Shown here: one piece after another, positions 27,093 to 36,375 of the stretch | Layout: each line of letters begins with the position of its first letter | Numbering within the stretch: position 1 is the stretch's first letter | From: Myxococcales bacterium | Lineage (GTDB): Bacteria > Myxococcota_A > Polyangia > Polyangiales > GCA-016699535 | Length of the DNA: 64,000 nt | Direction: 5' to 3' | Assembly (NCBI GenBank): GCA_016699535.1 | Contig: CP064980.1 | Coordinates: 2,860,001 to 2,924,000 of the forward strand | Translations under genes and position numbers: made by a program | Notes under the pieces: generated by a model | Seen by the model: the letters and a program-made list of their open reading frames with translations, nothing else | Told to the model about the DNA's origin: nothing | Databases searched by the model: none

Positions 27093-29474
27093 TGATCCCC
27101 CTCGGCTTCTGCAAAGCTCTTTTCGTCCATAACTTCCTGAAACTCATCATCAAGCGCCTGCAGCTCGCGTGCGCGGTCCTTTGAAAGCGCTTCGATACGG
27201 GTGCGGTGCTCTTCACGTCTTGCCCAAGCCACATCGACGCGACCGACCTCAGCTTTGACGGCCAGCTGGTAGTAACGCGTACGCAAGCGTTCAAAGTCCG
27301 CGATTGCTACATCGGCAATCACATCTTCGCTTTCAAGCGCAAGGACATCGACCTGCTGTTTATATCCCGCAAGTTTCGTAAGCTCTTCATCCAACTCGCG
27401 AAGCATCGTTACGGCACGCTCAGAAGCCGAGTCTTCAAGAAGCTGCTGGCTATCTTTGAGTGTTTTTTCAACATTTTCCGCTTGGGACAGCATATTAATT
27501 ACACGTGGATCGTAGTTTCTAGCAATGGATGCCAGTAGCTGACTTTCGCGTCGCACAAGCTCCGAGTAACGTTCTCGCAACTCCTGGTCGCGACGGTAGA
27601 GTTCATCACCCACACCGATACGCAGTTTGGCTTGTTCGGTAACTAATCGCAGCTGCTCAATTTCTTGTCGATAGCGCTGCGCAGCATCTTTTTGCCGATT
27701 GACTTCTGCAATAAGCGCATTTTGCTGTCCAGAATCCGAACTCGCACTAAGCTCGGGATGGTCTTTTGAAAACTTCTCAAGAGCAACAATGCGAGCATCC
27801 ACGCCAAGCAATTCAACTTCCAACGTTTTCATTTCCCGGAACAGCGCATTGTAGCGTTCCTGCACACGAGAATCTCGAGCAGCAATCTCTTCACTTGATT
27901 TAGGTAAATCACGAAGGAGCGCATCAAGTTTTTTGCGTTCTGACCGTATTTGCAGGAGTTCGGCATTTCCCGACCCCTTCCCCTCTTGAGACGAGATCAG
28001 ACGGTCTCGCGCTACGGCCAAACGATTTTGCAGCAACGTTGCTTGTTCACTCCTCAAACGTAAATCAGTAAAAAGGTTAACTCGATTTTGAGCCTGCAAT
28101 GCTTGTTGCACGCGTGCCGCAAGTTGATCCAGTTCGCGTAACGCTTTTCGCGTCTCGCCCATGTCCTCGGTAAGAGCCATCGCGTGGGTCATGTTTTCCG
28201 CTGGCTCCGCCCATTGTAATGCCTCTTGGGGGACAAAGGCATAGAGGTCGAACAGCTCATCACTGTTTTGCACTAATCCTTTAAAGTAAGTGTGCATGTC
28301 CTCATGGTTTTTGACGACCTCCGCTAAACGCGTGTTGATAGGAGCCATCAAATTAGCCACGTTTTCAAAACCTTCGGTAGCCTGATCGAATTGACCGTTG
28401 CGCAACAGAAGGTTGGCTCTCAACACTTTCGCATCCGGTATAAACCGACTTTCAGGCGATGCCATGGCCAGCACTTCCAATGAACGTTCCGCACGAATTG
28501 AGTCGCCAAGACTAATGTGCACCCATGCAATTTCATACAAAGCGGAATCAAAATGCAACGAATTGCGATCCACACTTTGATAAGCCTTTATGGCTTGCTG
28601 GTAAGATTGCTTCTCATAGTAAAGACGGCCGAGTCCCAAAAACGCTAAAGCGCGAATTTCTTCCTGTTTTGAATCCCGTGCTTTGCTTTTGACAACTTTA
28701 GCAAAAGCCGCAATCGCTTTATCGAATTCACCGCGCAGGGGTATGGATGACCCCCAAAAAATACGATGCGGCAAGCCAGTATTCACTGTCGGATTTCACG
28801 GCAGAAAACGCTTGCTCTGCAATCGCTAGTTCGTCTTTGTTTTCGAGCAGAACTTCTCTGTCAAAATCTTCTGCAGAAGAGGAAAGATCACGGTTGATGG
28901 CCCGATGATAAAAATACTTTGCTTTTGCGTATGCTGTTGCGGCCTGAAGAGAAGCGGATGGAATTTGCTGCAAGCGCTCAAGGTAAGGCTCTACACCTGA
29001 GAAATCGCGTGTTCGCAAAGCAACTTCGATAAGCCTTGAAAGTGCGCGCTGAGTATACGAGCGAAAAGCTGGCTCCTGGCCGCGATCAAGCAAGGCTCGA
29101 AATTGTGCTCGGGCACCGTATAAATCGCCAGACATGTAGAGCGACTCACCCAAAAGCATCAAGGCATCTGGATACGCAGCATGGTTGGGATAGTGATCTA
29201 CAATATCGGCAAAAATTATGCTCGAGCGACTGTAGTCTTTTAGACGGTAGAACAGTTCTCCGTCGGCTAAGCGCTCTTCGACATAGGTGGGTCCTTGCGG
29301 AGGTTTGGCACGATTCACCCCTTGGGAAATAGTACGTGCTCGCCCCTCAATATCAATGAGCTCCCGTTGAACGGCATCGAGATCCTCGGCTTTGACTTCA
29401 GTCGTCTTGGCAGCCAAGAGCAAACCGAGCAAAGCAACGAGCAGCCAACGATGGGGCTGCCGGATTGGCATCAT
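27089..29474 (-). CDS. Large TPR/coiled-coil secreted protein (one frameshift)
   Basis: A signal peptide (RWLLVALLGLLLAAKTTEVKA) is followed by TPR units (DGELFYRLKDYSRSSIIFAD, EIRALAFLGLGRLYYEKQSY) to about residue 430, then long coiled coils (RYRQEIEQLRLVTEQAKLRI, AENVEKTLKDSQQLLEDSAS) to the end, about 795 residues in all. The break at 28738-28741 is cured by adding one base to the G4 run (C run on the coding strand), giving VIHTPLRGEFDKA. It overlaps the next gene by four bases and the previous one by four, so the operon is tightly packed. A member of the same envelope complex by context; I cannot match it to one named Glt protein. Confidence 0.78.
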
Positions 29475-30298
29475 TCGCCTCCTTTGGCTCCGGTCGTGCC
29501 GTCGGTTCCTAATCGCGCCGAAGCGATGCGTTCTACAAAGCGTATGGCTGGCCTATCCTCAAGTGGTGCTGTGGGGCCCCCTTTCTCGTAAGCCACGATA
29601 CGAACCGTCACCGCTTTGCCCTCAGGCGCTGTGAACGTATGAGTGGATCGCACTTTAAAGCGATAACCTTTTAGGTACGAAAAGATACCAAAACCATGCC
29701 CGCGGTACTCGAGATTTACGGTAAGCGTATGCTCCCCAGGAACAATGCTTCCGTGATAGATTTCGAACTTTTCTTTATCGCCAAGGCCGCCTTCTTCGTC
29801 GGCTTTGTTGAAAATAGGGGCGCCATCCAGCGAATACACTGCTTTAACAAGCTGATAAGACGATGACATGCGATTTTCGTGCACGATGACGGACTGCGAG
29901 CCCGCAACAACACCCTGAAGCACTGTTTCGGCAAGTAGCGAAAGTCGAGCTTTTGAACGAAAGATTTGCTCCTTAAGCTCATTGATGCGCTGTTCGAGGT
30001 CGCGAAGCCTTACAGCATAGGTGCCAGCGCTCATTTTATTGGGTTCTTCAGGAGCATCTGCGCTTTGCACGGCAGGCTCACTTGGGACGCCTCCCTGCGT
30101 CGATGCTGGGGTGGATTCACTTGAAGCATCTGACTTTCCGCTATCTTCGGCACCCTGCTCTTCAGCGGCGCTTTTTTCTGGGAGATCGTTTTGCCCAGTT
30201 TTAGCTGGATTCGCTTCATCTTGCGTTTGTGCTAGCGCCACGGTGTGGACGCCAGCTATCAGTGCAAAGCCTAAAAAGAAGGCCGCTTTTTTACACAT
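29471..30298 (-). CDS. Secreted protein with coiled coil and beta domain
   Basis: Start at the ATG at 30298 gives a signal peptide (MCKKAAFFLGFALIAGVHTV). An Asp/Glu/Ser/Pro-rich linker (about 25-90) precedes a coiled coil (RLRDLEQRINELKEQIFRSK, about 96-115) and a C-terminal beta-rich region (VIVHENRMSSSYQLVKAVYS, GEHTLTVNLEYRGHGFGIFS). It appears to be the first gene of the nine-gene minus-strand cluster; the gap from 30299 to 30490 would then hold the promoter. Homologues in myxobacteria are often found beside large TPR genes; function unknown. Confidence 0.7.
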   Translation of the reverse strand: MCKKAAFFLGFALIAGVHTVALAQTQDEANPAKTGQNDLPEKSAAEEQGAEDSGKSDASSESTPASTQGGVPSEPAVQSADAPEEPNKMSAGTYAVRLRDLEQRINELKEQIFRSKARLSLLAETVLQGVVAGSQSVIVHENRMSSSYQLVKAVYSLDGAPIFNKADEEGGLGDKEKFEIYHGSIVPGEHTLTVNLEYRGHGFGIFSYLKGYRFKVRSTHTFTAPEGKAVTVRIVAYEKGGPTAPLEDRPAIRFVERIASARLGTDGTTGAKGGE

Positions 30299-30490
30299 AG
30301 TTTTTCCCCTAGGCCTGCGATTTTCCATATCTACTCATTCCCCGCATCGGCAGGGGGAGCTTATACCAATGCGATCCAAGGGGTCAACGCGTTCGTCACC
30401 GGACAATGGTGGCTAAGCGCTTCAAAAGCCTGGAAAATATTGTGCCCCCTCCGTGCCTAGAGGCAGCTTGCGCAGCATACGCCAAAGCGT

Positions 30491-31213
30491 CTAAAACGCC
30501 ATAGCGTACTTCGATAAATCCATTAGTCCGGCCTCTTGTGCGGCGCTCTTCCAACCCTGGGACACGCCACAAAATACACAAGGGATCCCCAAAACCCGAG
30601 CGGTTGCATCCACACTGAACGCTTCAGCAGCACGGTAGCGGTTTGGATCCTCGAGCTGCTTCAGGTCAACTACGATTTTACGGGTATCGTTGCGCAGCAG
30701 CCGGTGCCCTAGATCTTCGACAACATCACTAATTGCCTCAGGCTCAAGGTGTCCGGACAAAAACAACACGACGACACCGTCGGCTAGTTCTCGAATTATC
30801 TGGGCACGTTTCCAAACATCGCTTTGCTGCTCTTGCCAACGTTCCTCGTGCCCCCGGGAAAATCCCTCCCAAAACAAAGCGCGTATTAACGAACACGCTT
30901 TGCTGCTCATCTGGGATAGGGGCAAAAGCTCGACAAAAACGTCAAGGAGTGTCCCAGCCTTGGTTTCGGAAAGCCCAGACCGAGCAAGGCTCCGCCCTAC
31001 ACCGTGCACCGCACTCCTAAAATCACCCGACTGCAATTCCATTGCGGTGATCTGTCGGCCATCGCGACTCCACTCATGCAAAAGGCCAACCGCTCCACGG
31101 AAGTGGTACGCTTCATCGACCAAAGCAGGAAGCTCCAGCCATTGCCCAGCCAAGTGGGCAATTTTTGAAAGATCTTCGTTCACCTCGATTGTAGCGGCGT
31201 TTTCCGGCAACAT
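30491..31213 (-). CDS. RsbR/STAS-type regulatory protein
   Basis: A 240-residue cytoplasmic protein. The C-terminal half (about 135-230) resembles a STAS domain: IRELADGVVVLFLSGHLEPE, RKIVVDLKQLEDPNRYRAAE, ARVLGIPCVFCGVSQGWKSA. The position that is a phosphorylated Ser/Thr in many STAS proteins appears as Asp-Pro here. The N-terminal half has no recognised family and may be a sensor region. It is divergent from the NtrC-type regulator at 31257, with only 43 bases between starts, which suggests a shared control region. What it senses is unknown. Confidence 0.7.
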   Translation of the reverse strand: MLPENAATIEVNEDLSKIAHLAGQWLELPALVDEAYHFRGAVGLLHEWSRDGRQITAMELQSGDFRSAVHGVGRSLARSGLSETKAGTLLDVFVELLPLSQMSSKACSLIRALFWEGFSRGHEERWQEQQSDVWKRAQIIRELADGVVVLFLSGHLEPEAISDVVEDLGHRLLRNDTRKIVVDLKQLEDPNRYRAAEAFSVDATARVLGIPCVFCGVSQGWKSAAQEAGLMDLSKYAMAF

Positions 31214-31256
31214 AGAGATCTCATGGTATAGTCAACTCCACGAACAAGATAGCTCA

Positions 31257-32685
31257 ATGCCCTCCCATATCTTAATCATCGACGACGAAAAAAACATCCG
31301 GCGGACACTTTCCATGGTGCTCGAAGGGGAAGGCTTCGAGACGACCGAAGCAGCTTCAGCTGAAGATGGTCTCGGCCTTTTAAAAAAAGAAGCAATCGAT
31401 GTCGTAATTCTCGATATTCGGCTTCCTGGCATGAACGGGTTACAAATGCTCGAGCAGATTCGAGCGCAACCTGCCTACAAGAAGCTACCGGTATTGATGA
31501 TCTCCGGGCATGCGGGTCTTGAGGAAGCGGTTGAAGCCGTCAAGCTCGGGGCCACTGATTTCTTTGAAAAACCACTTGATCGCGATCGCGTTATTATCAG
31601 TGTACGCAATGCGTTAAAGACACTGGAACTCGAACGCGAAGTTGAGCGTTTGAAGCAGAGCCGCATTAAACGCGAAGAAATGGTGGGGCAAAGCAGCGTC
31701 GTACAAACGCTTTTCTCTCATATTGAAAAAGTAGCGCCTACCAATGGACGCGTCCTCATCACGGGCGAAAGCGGAACGGGCAAAGAACTCATCGCACGAG
31801 CCATCCATCGTTTGAGTCAACGAAGCTCCGCTCCGTTTATTAAGGTTAACTGCGCTGCCATTCCTTCGGAACTCATTGAAAGTGAGTTGTTTGGTTATGC
31901 CAAAGGCGCCTTCACCGGAGCGCAACAAAGCCGTCGAGGTCTTTTTGAATCGGCACATAAAGGAACTATTTTCCTAGATGAAATAGGCGATATGAGCCTC
32001 GATGCGCAAGCCAAGGTACTACGTGTATTGCAGAGTGGCGAAATCACGCGGGTTGGAACGGATAAACCAATCATCGTTGATGTGAGAGTGATTGCTGCAA
32101 CGCACCGCGACCTTCAACACGCCGTTGCAACAGGAAAGTTTCGAGAGGACCTCTACTTTCGGCTAAATGTTGTGCCCTTGCACAGTCCACCCTTGCGAGA
32201 ACGACCGGAGGATATCCCTCTGCTTGTTGCCAGTTTTCTCTCCGAGTTTGCAACGGAAAGCGGGCTAAAGGAAAACCTATTGCCCCCGAGGTTCTCTTGC
32301 GTTTGCAGCAAGGGGTTGGCCGGGAAACGTTCGCGAACTCAAAAACGTCGTAGAGCGCATGGCGATTATGAGTGGCGAAACCATAACCTTAGATGATTTG
32401 CCGCCGCTTGAGATGTCCAAGCACACAGCAAACGCCGTCAATCCTTCCACAAGCCCAAACACCATCATGCCGCATATGGGAACCGGCATCGTCCAGCCAA
32501 GTTTGAGGGAGTTTCGTCAAAGCGCTGAGCGACGCTATATCTTTGCCACTCTTGAAGCGTACGATTGGAATATTTCCAAAGCAGCTTCTGCGCTTGGTGT
32601 AGAGCGGACAAATTTACATAAAAAGATGCGAAGCTACGACATTCAGCGACAGGGCATCGCCGCCCCGAGCGACAACGAAAATTAG
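31257..32685 (+). CDS. NtrC-family sigma-54 response regulator (two frameshifts)
   Basis: Receiver domain from 1 (ILIIDDEKNIRRTLSMVLEG, phospho-Asp in VVILDIRLPGMNGLQMLEQI at about 52, Lys in FFEKPLDRD). The AAA+ domain has Walker A ITGESGTGKELIARAIH (about 168-184), the sigma-54 contact loop GAFTGA (about 225), and Walker B GTIFLDEIGDMS. A Fis-type helix-turn-helix closes it (YIFATLEAYDWNISKAASAL). Two breaks between 32280 and 32320 are cured by one base each in C5 (32283-32287) and G4 (32312-32315), giving PPEVLLRLQQGGWPGNVREL, the expected family text. The open frame upstream to 30690 is antisense to the STAS gene and is not coding. The cognate kinase is not in the window. Confidence 0.9.
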
Positions 32686-32686
32686 A

Positions 32687-33739
32687 TCACTCCGAATCTT
32701 CTTTAGAAGCTTCGTTTTGAGAGTCAGCTTCGTTCAATAGTTGCTCAACATATTCACCGTCGCCTCGACGAATGCGAAACACCGCGGCAGGTCCTTGAAA
32801 ACTCCCATTAAATGTTTTCAGTCCAAAGGACTCGCCTTCGTACGGTAAATCCAGCATCGGACTAACTTCGTAGATTCCTGCTTGATTAAAAAGTTCAGGG
32901 CACATTTGCGAGACATCCAAAGACTTTGCAATCCGCCTGCGGCCTCCGAGTTTCTGAAAAAAGTCTCGGATCGGATTTGCGATGGTCTGATAGAGACCGC
33001 AAAGCGTTGTTTGCTCTCCACGCTTAACCGAGAATCGATACAAATCCGGTCGCAAATACACGTAAGCGCTGCTTTCGGGAGAAAAAACCGCTACCTGGAA
33101 AGAGAGCCCCCTTTTGTCCCGCCGATCACTGCTACGCAAACTCAGCTTTACCGCGCCTGAACTCTCTTGCTCAGGCTCTTTCCCAAGCGTTACGCTTTCA
33201 GATTCCAGCGCGATAATTTTGATCTCGGGATCCACCGTCGAGCGGGCAATCCACTTTGATTTGTTTTTTTTCTTCCACCCATACACTGCTTGAACCGTTG
33301 CGCCGCCCTGCAATGCTTTTAGAGCGCGACCATTGCAATACATTCGCAAATCAACCCATTCACGCCATGCTGGAGCATGGCCTTCTGCTGATGCAGTTTT
33401 GATGCGTTCAGCATCCGGCATACCGCGAGGAGCTTCGGGGTGAACGCAACGAAGCGAACGTTTCTTAGCTTCAGGGGTAATTAGCAAAGACAGCAAGCGT
33501 CGATCAGCAACCACTTCAGCAGCAGGCCATCCCGAGAGCTCAACTTGAGCGACAAAACGATAATGCTGCTCCGTTTTACTCAGCGTTTCGTCTTTGGGCG
33601 CCGGCACAAAAGAAAACCGAACACCAAGCACCTCATCATCGGTTGTTGGGCTCACTGTTTCACTCTCTGCAAAAGCTAAAGATTCACCGACAAACGATGT
33701 GATGAGCAACAACAACAACGTGTTCAACAGGCATTTCAT
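32687..33739 (-). CDS. Secreted protein of unknown function
   Basis: A 350-residue product with a signal peptide (LLNTLLLLLITSFVGESLAFA). It is beta-rich with WREWVDLRMYCNGRALKALQ, QAVYGWKKKNKSKW and VYLRPDLYRFSVKRGEQTTL. Four cysteines in the mature part could pair. The last 30 residues are acidic (LLNEADSQNEASKEDSE). Its stop lies next to that of the convergent regulator. I do not recognise a family. Confidence 0.65.
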   Translation of the reverse strand: MKCLLNTLLLLLITSFVGESLAFAESETVSPTTDDEVLGVRFSFVPAPKDETLSKTEQHYRFVAQVELSGWPAAEVVADRRLLSLLITPEAKKRSLRCVHPEAPRGMPDAERIKTASAEGHAPAWREWVDLRMYCNGRALKALQGGATVQAVYGWKKKNKSKWIARSTVDPEIKIIALESESVTLGKEPEQESSGAVKLSLRSSDRRDKRGLSFQVAVFSPESSAYVYLRPDLYRFSVKRGEQTTLCGLYQTIANPIRDFFQKLGGRRRIAKSLDVSQMCPELFNQAGIYEVSPMLDLPYEGESFGLKTFNGSFQGPAAVFRIRRGDGEYVEQLLNEADSQNEASKEDSE

Positions 33740-33753
33740 AACGACTGAGTTCC

Positions 33754-35064
33754 TTATAAAAAGTCTTTTATGGCGGCAAGCACTTGGGGGCGCAAGTTTT
33801 CAGGAAAAATTAGTCGAGGACAATAGATTACTTTGTTTCGAAGTTGCCCAAGCAAAAACGAGATGTCGCCTAAACGTTTCATCTCGCCACCACGTAGCGA
33901 AACCCACACGCCATCGGGGCTATCACCCACAGGCTCGGCGTAGGGAGCGTTTTGCGCAACATCAAGCCAGACATGCAAATCCGCACGAAAACCTGCTTTG
34001 TCGACCACCGCTTTGGCGCGCTGATAAGCCTGCTCCCAAAGCGCCTCGTTCAAACCATCCCCCACTAACTCAGCTGTTTTTGGAAGCTTTCTCGAAAGGA
34101 AATTGGCACACAACTCTGCAAGAGTTTTATCCGGACCGTGCTGCCATCGAGCAAAGCACGCCAAGAGCACCGAATCGTCCAACTCGAGATAGTCACCCAA
34201 CGCGATGGTCTTCCCACCGGCCCCTGTTCTTAGCGCAGCTGGCAGAGCGGGAAGCTTTTCCGGCTCCACAAGCAACTCACCAACTCGCACAAAGATTGCG
34301 CGAATGAGCGCTTCGGCAGCACGCGTCGCTTTGTGATGATAGACCTGCTGGTACATGAAGTGCCTGGCAACAAAAAAACCTTCAATTGATGGCAAGCCCT
34401 TGCGCCCTTCAATCGCCAGCACCCATGGTTTTTCTCCAAACTCGACTTGTGCAAAGCACAGCGCCTGGAATAGCCAATCAAGATCATACAATCCATAACG
34501 TACACCTGTTGTATGATTGTCTCGGAGTAGATAGTCGCACCGGTCAACATCCAAGGTGCCGCTAATGGCATGGGATAAATACGGCAACCGATGCTGACCC
34601 TTTAATAGGGCAACAACGCGTTCGGGCATACCGCTATCCCAGTTTCTTAGCACGCCACAAACGTCCGTTTGATCGTCTAGAATGATGCGGCTCGTCCATG
34701 TCTCATGGCAACCCACCTGCGGCAGCACCTCTTCAAACAAATGGGAAAAAGGGCCATGTCCTAGGTCATGAAGAAAACTCGCTGCAAGCGCATCCAGCTT
34801 GTCTTCTCGCGTCATCCGCATGGAGGACTCGAGTTGGGGCTCTAGTTTAACCAAGCGCTTTTGAAGCTTAAGCATCACGTGCGCTGCGCCGAGGGCATGC
34901 GAAAACCGCGAATGCTCCGCTCCGGGAAAAACGAGCGAAGCTAATCCAAGCTGCCTTACGCGACGCAATCGCTGAACCTCGCGAGTTCTGAGCAACTTCT
35001 CAATCAACGCCTCAGCTTCGCCTTCAAGCGCCACCAGACCATGCACGGCATCACGCAGAATCAC
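33754..35064 (-). CDS. HD-domain phosphohydrolase (SAMHD1/YdhJ-like)
   Basis: Metal-dependent phosphohydrolase related to dGTP triphosphohydrolases. The N terminus RDAVHGLVALEG and QLGLASLVFPGAEHSRFSHA (about 40-58) are typical of the family; the HD motif is FLHDLGHGPFSHLFE (about 97-111) and the distal Asp lies in GTLDVDRCDYLLRDN (about 172-186), followed by TGVRYG. The length of 436 residues is normal. The substrate in bacteria is mostly unproven; dNTP hydrolysis is likely. The start is followed by only 15 bases before the secreted-protein gene downstream, so they may share a transcript. Confidence 0.9.
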   Translation of the reverse strand: MILRDAVHGLVALEGEAEALIEKLLRTREVQRLRRVRQLGLASLVFPGAEHSRFSHALGAAHVMLKLQKRLVKLEPQLESSMRMTREDKLDALAASFLHDLGHGPFSHLFEEVLPQVGCHETWTSRIILDDQTDVCGVLRNWDSGMPERVVALLKGQHRLPYLSHAISGTLDVDRCDYLLRDNHTTGVRYGLYDLDWLFQALCFAQVEFGEKPWVLAIEGRKGLPSIEGFFVARHFMYQQVYHHKATRAAEALIRAIFVRVGELLVEPEKLPALPAALRTGAGGKTIALGDYLELDDSVLLACFARWQHGPDKTLAELCANFLSRKLPKTAELVGDGLNEALWEQAYQRAKAVVDKAGFRADLHVWLDVAQNAPYAEPVGDSPDGVWVSLRGGEMKRLGDISFLLGQLRNKVIYCPRLIFPENLRPQVLAAIKDFL

Positions 35065-35111
35065 TATCTAGCTCGCTTCATTTTCGCTCAGATCGTCAAC
35101 AAGAGCTTGTT

Positions 35112-35498
35112 TCAATTTCTCAGCATCCGCTGAATCAGTCTTTGAGCAGGCCAACGAATACCCAACCCCTTCTCGTCGCTGGGTTTCGGTATCAAATGAA
35201 AATGCACATGCATCACCGCTTGATGTGCCAAGCTACCGTTGTTTTGAAGCACGTTGTAATTTGAGATACCCGTCACCCGTTCTAGCGCACGGCATAAACG
35301 AGGAAGGACCCGGCCGATCGCAGCGCCGGCCGCGTCTGAGAGCGCTCCCAAGCTGGCAACCTCTTCCTTTGGAATCACAAGCGTGTGTCCATAACTCACG
35401 GGTGAAACATCAAGAAAAGCTAGAACGTGTTCATCCTCGTAAACTTTGTGACAGGGCAGTTCGCCGCGAATAATTTTTCCAAACACCGTATCGGCCAT
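35112..35498 (-). CDS. HIT-family nucleotide hydrolase
   Basis: Start at the ATG at 35498 (MADTVFGKIIRGELPCHKVY), the classical HIT N terminus; the longer open frame has no support. DVSPVSYGHTLVIPKEEVAS (about 32-51) and the catalytic triad motif HVHFHLIPKP (about 96-105) are complete. These small cytoplasmic proteins hydrolyse dinucleotides or aminoacyl-AMP. The product of 128 residues is of normal length. Confidence 0.93.
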   Translation of the reverse strand: MADTVFGKIIRGELPCHKVYEDEHVLAFLDVSPVSYGHTLVIPKEEVASLGALSDAAGAAIGRVLPRLCRALERVTGISNYNVLQNNGSLAHQAVMHVHFHLIPKPSDEKGLGIRWPAQRLIQRMLRN

Positions 35499-35709
35499 GC
35501 TTGGACTATAAACCAAGCATAACCCAAGGCACAGAGGGGCAACGCATGCAAAACACAAGTGTTTTTGGACTTCCAAAGAAAAACAGAATCTGTTAGGCCA
35601 TAAACTCGGGCGTATATGGCTGCGACCTAAAAGCATAAAAAAGATCGCGGTTCATCATGCTTTGACCTTAGCGATAACACGCGATATGCCCAGACCAAAG
35701 GAGAATGCA

Positions 35710-36285
35710 ATGAGTTTTGAACTTCCCCAACTTCCCTACGAGAAAAACGCGCTAGAGCCCTACATGAGCGCTGAGACTTTTGAGTTTCACTACGGCAAAC
35801 ATCATGCCGCTTACGTTTCAAAATTAAACGACGGCATCAAAGGCACTTCTTTTGCCGATCAGTCACTGGAAGACATTATCAAAAAAGCCGAAGGCGGCGT
35901 CTTCAATAACGCAGCTCAACACTGGAACCATAGCTTCTTTTGGAAGTGTCTCAGCCCCAACGGCGGAGGGAGTCCTTCTGGCGCCTTGCTCGATGCCATC
36001 AATCGAGACTTTGGCTCTTTTGATGCCTTCAAGAAAAAGTTCAGTGAGTTGCAGCGGCTGTTGGTTCCGGGTTGGGCTTGGCTTGTTTCCGACAAAGGTG
36101 CACTAAAAATCACCAGTACCGCCAACGCCGACCTTCCAATGAAACATGGCCAGACGGCATTGTTTACTGTCGATGTATGGGAGCACGCCTACTACATTGA
36201 CTACCGCAATGCTCGACCTAAATTTGTCGAGACTATCCTTGATAAACTCGCCAACTGGGATTTCGCGTCTAAAAACCTGAAGTAG
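35710..36285 (+). CDS. sodB: Iron superoxide dismutase
   Basis: Start at the ATG at 35710, preceded by AAAGGAG; the frame upstream is not family-like. 191 residues. Metal ligands: His in TFEFHYGKHHAAYV (about 27), His in NNAAQHWNHSFFWKCL (about 74), and Asp and His in VDVWEHAYYIDYRNAR (about 157-161). Gly-Gly-Gly in SPNGGGSPSG and the AAQHWNHSFFW text favour the iron form. The signal-less product acts in the cytoplasm. A truncated copy of the structured-RNA sequence lies directly behind the stop codon. Confidence 0.95.
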   Translation: MSFELPQLPYEKNALEPYMSAETFEFHYGKHHAAYVSKLNDGIKGTSFADQSLEDIIKKAEGGVFNNAAQHWNHSFFWKCLSPNGGGSPSGALLDAINRDFGSFDAFKKKFSELQRLLVPGWAWLVSDKGALKITSTANADLPMKHGQTALFTVDVWEHAYYIDYRNARPKFVETILDKLANWDFASKNLK

Positions 36286-36317
36286 TTTTTACGGCGCTTG
36301 CTAAGAGCTAAACCGAA

Positions 36318-36345
36318 GATAGGAAAAGCTCAAAAAAAGTCCTCG
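36318..36345 (+). repeat. Truncated copy of the structured-RNA 3' region
   Basis: GATAGGAAAAGCTC followed by AAAGTCCT repeats, at the same spacing, the 3' helix strand of RNA copy 1; the homology extends a little to the left (CTAA-CCG before it). The 5' partner strand and the core words are missing, so it cannot fold like the full copies. It fills the 90-base gap between sodB and the convergent binding-protein gene. Confidence 0.5.
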
Positions 36346-36375
36346 CTGCGATGAACTAGCCAAACAAGTACGTGT

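Noticed and set aside
19536..29474. Programmed ribosomal frameshifting in the TPR and FHA-TonB genes
   Set aside because: No slippery heptamer plus downstream structure is seen; the same kind of break occurs in valS and other unrelated genes, so sequence error explains it better.
30690..31256. Long N-terminal extension of the NtrC-type regulator
   Set aside because: It is antisense to the STAS gene and has shadow-frame composition (Ser/Arg/Cys rich); the receiver domain starts exactly at the ATG at 31257.
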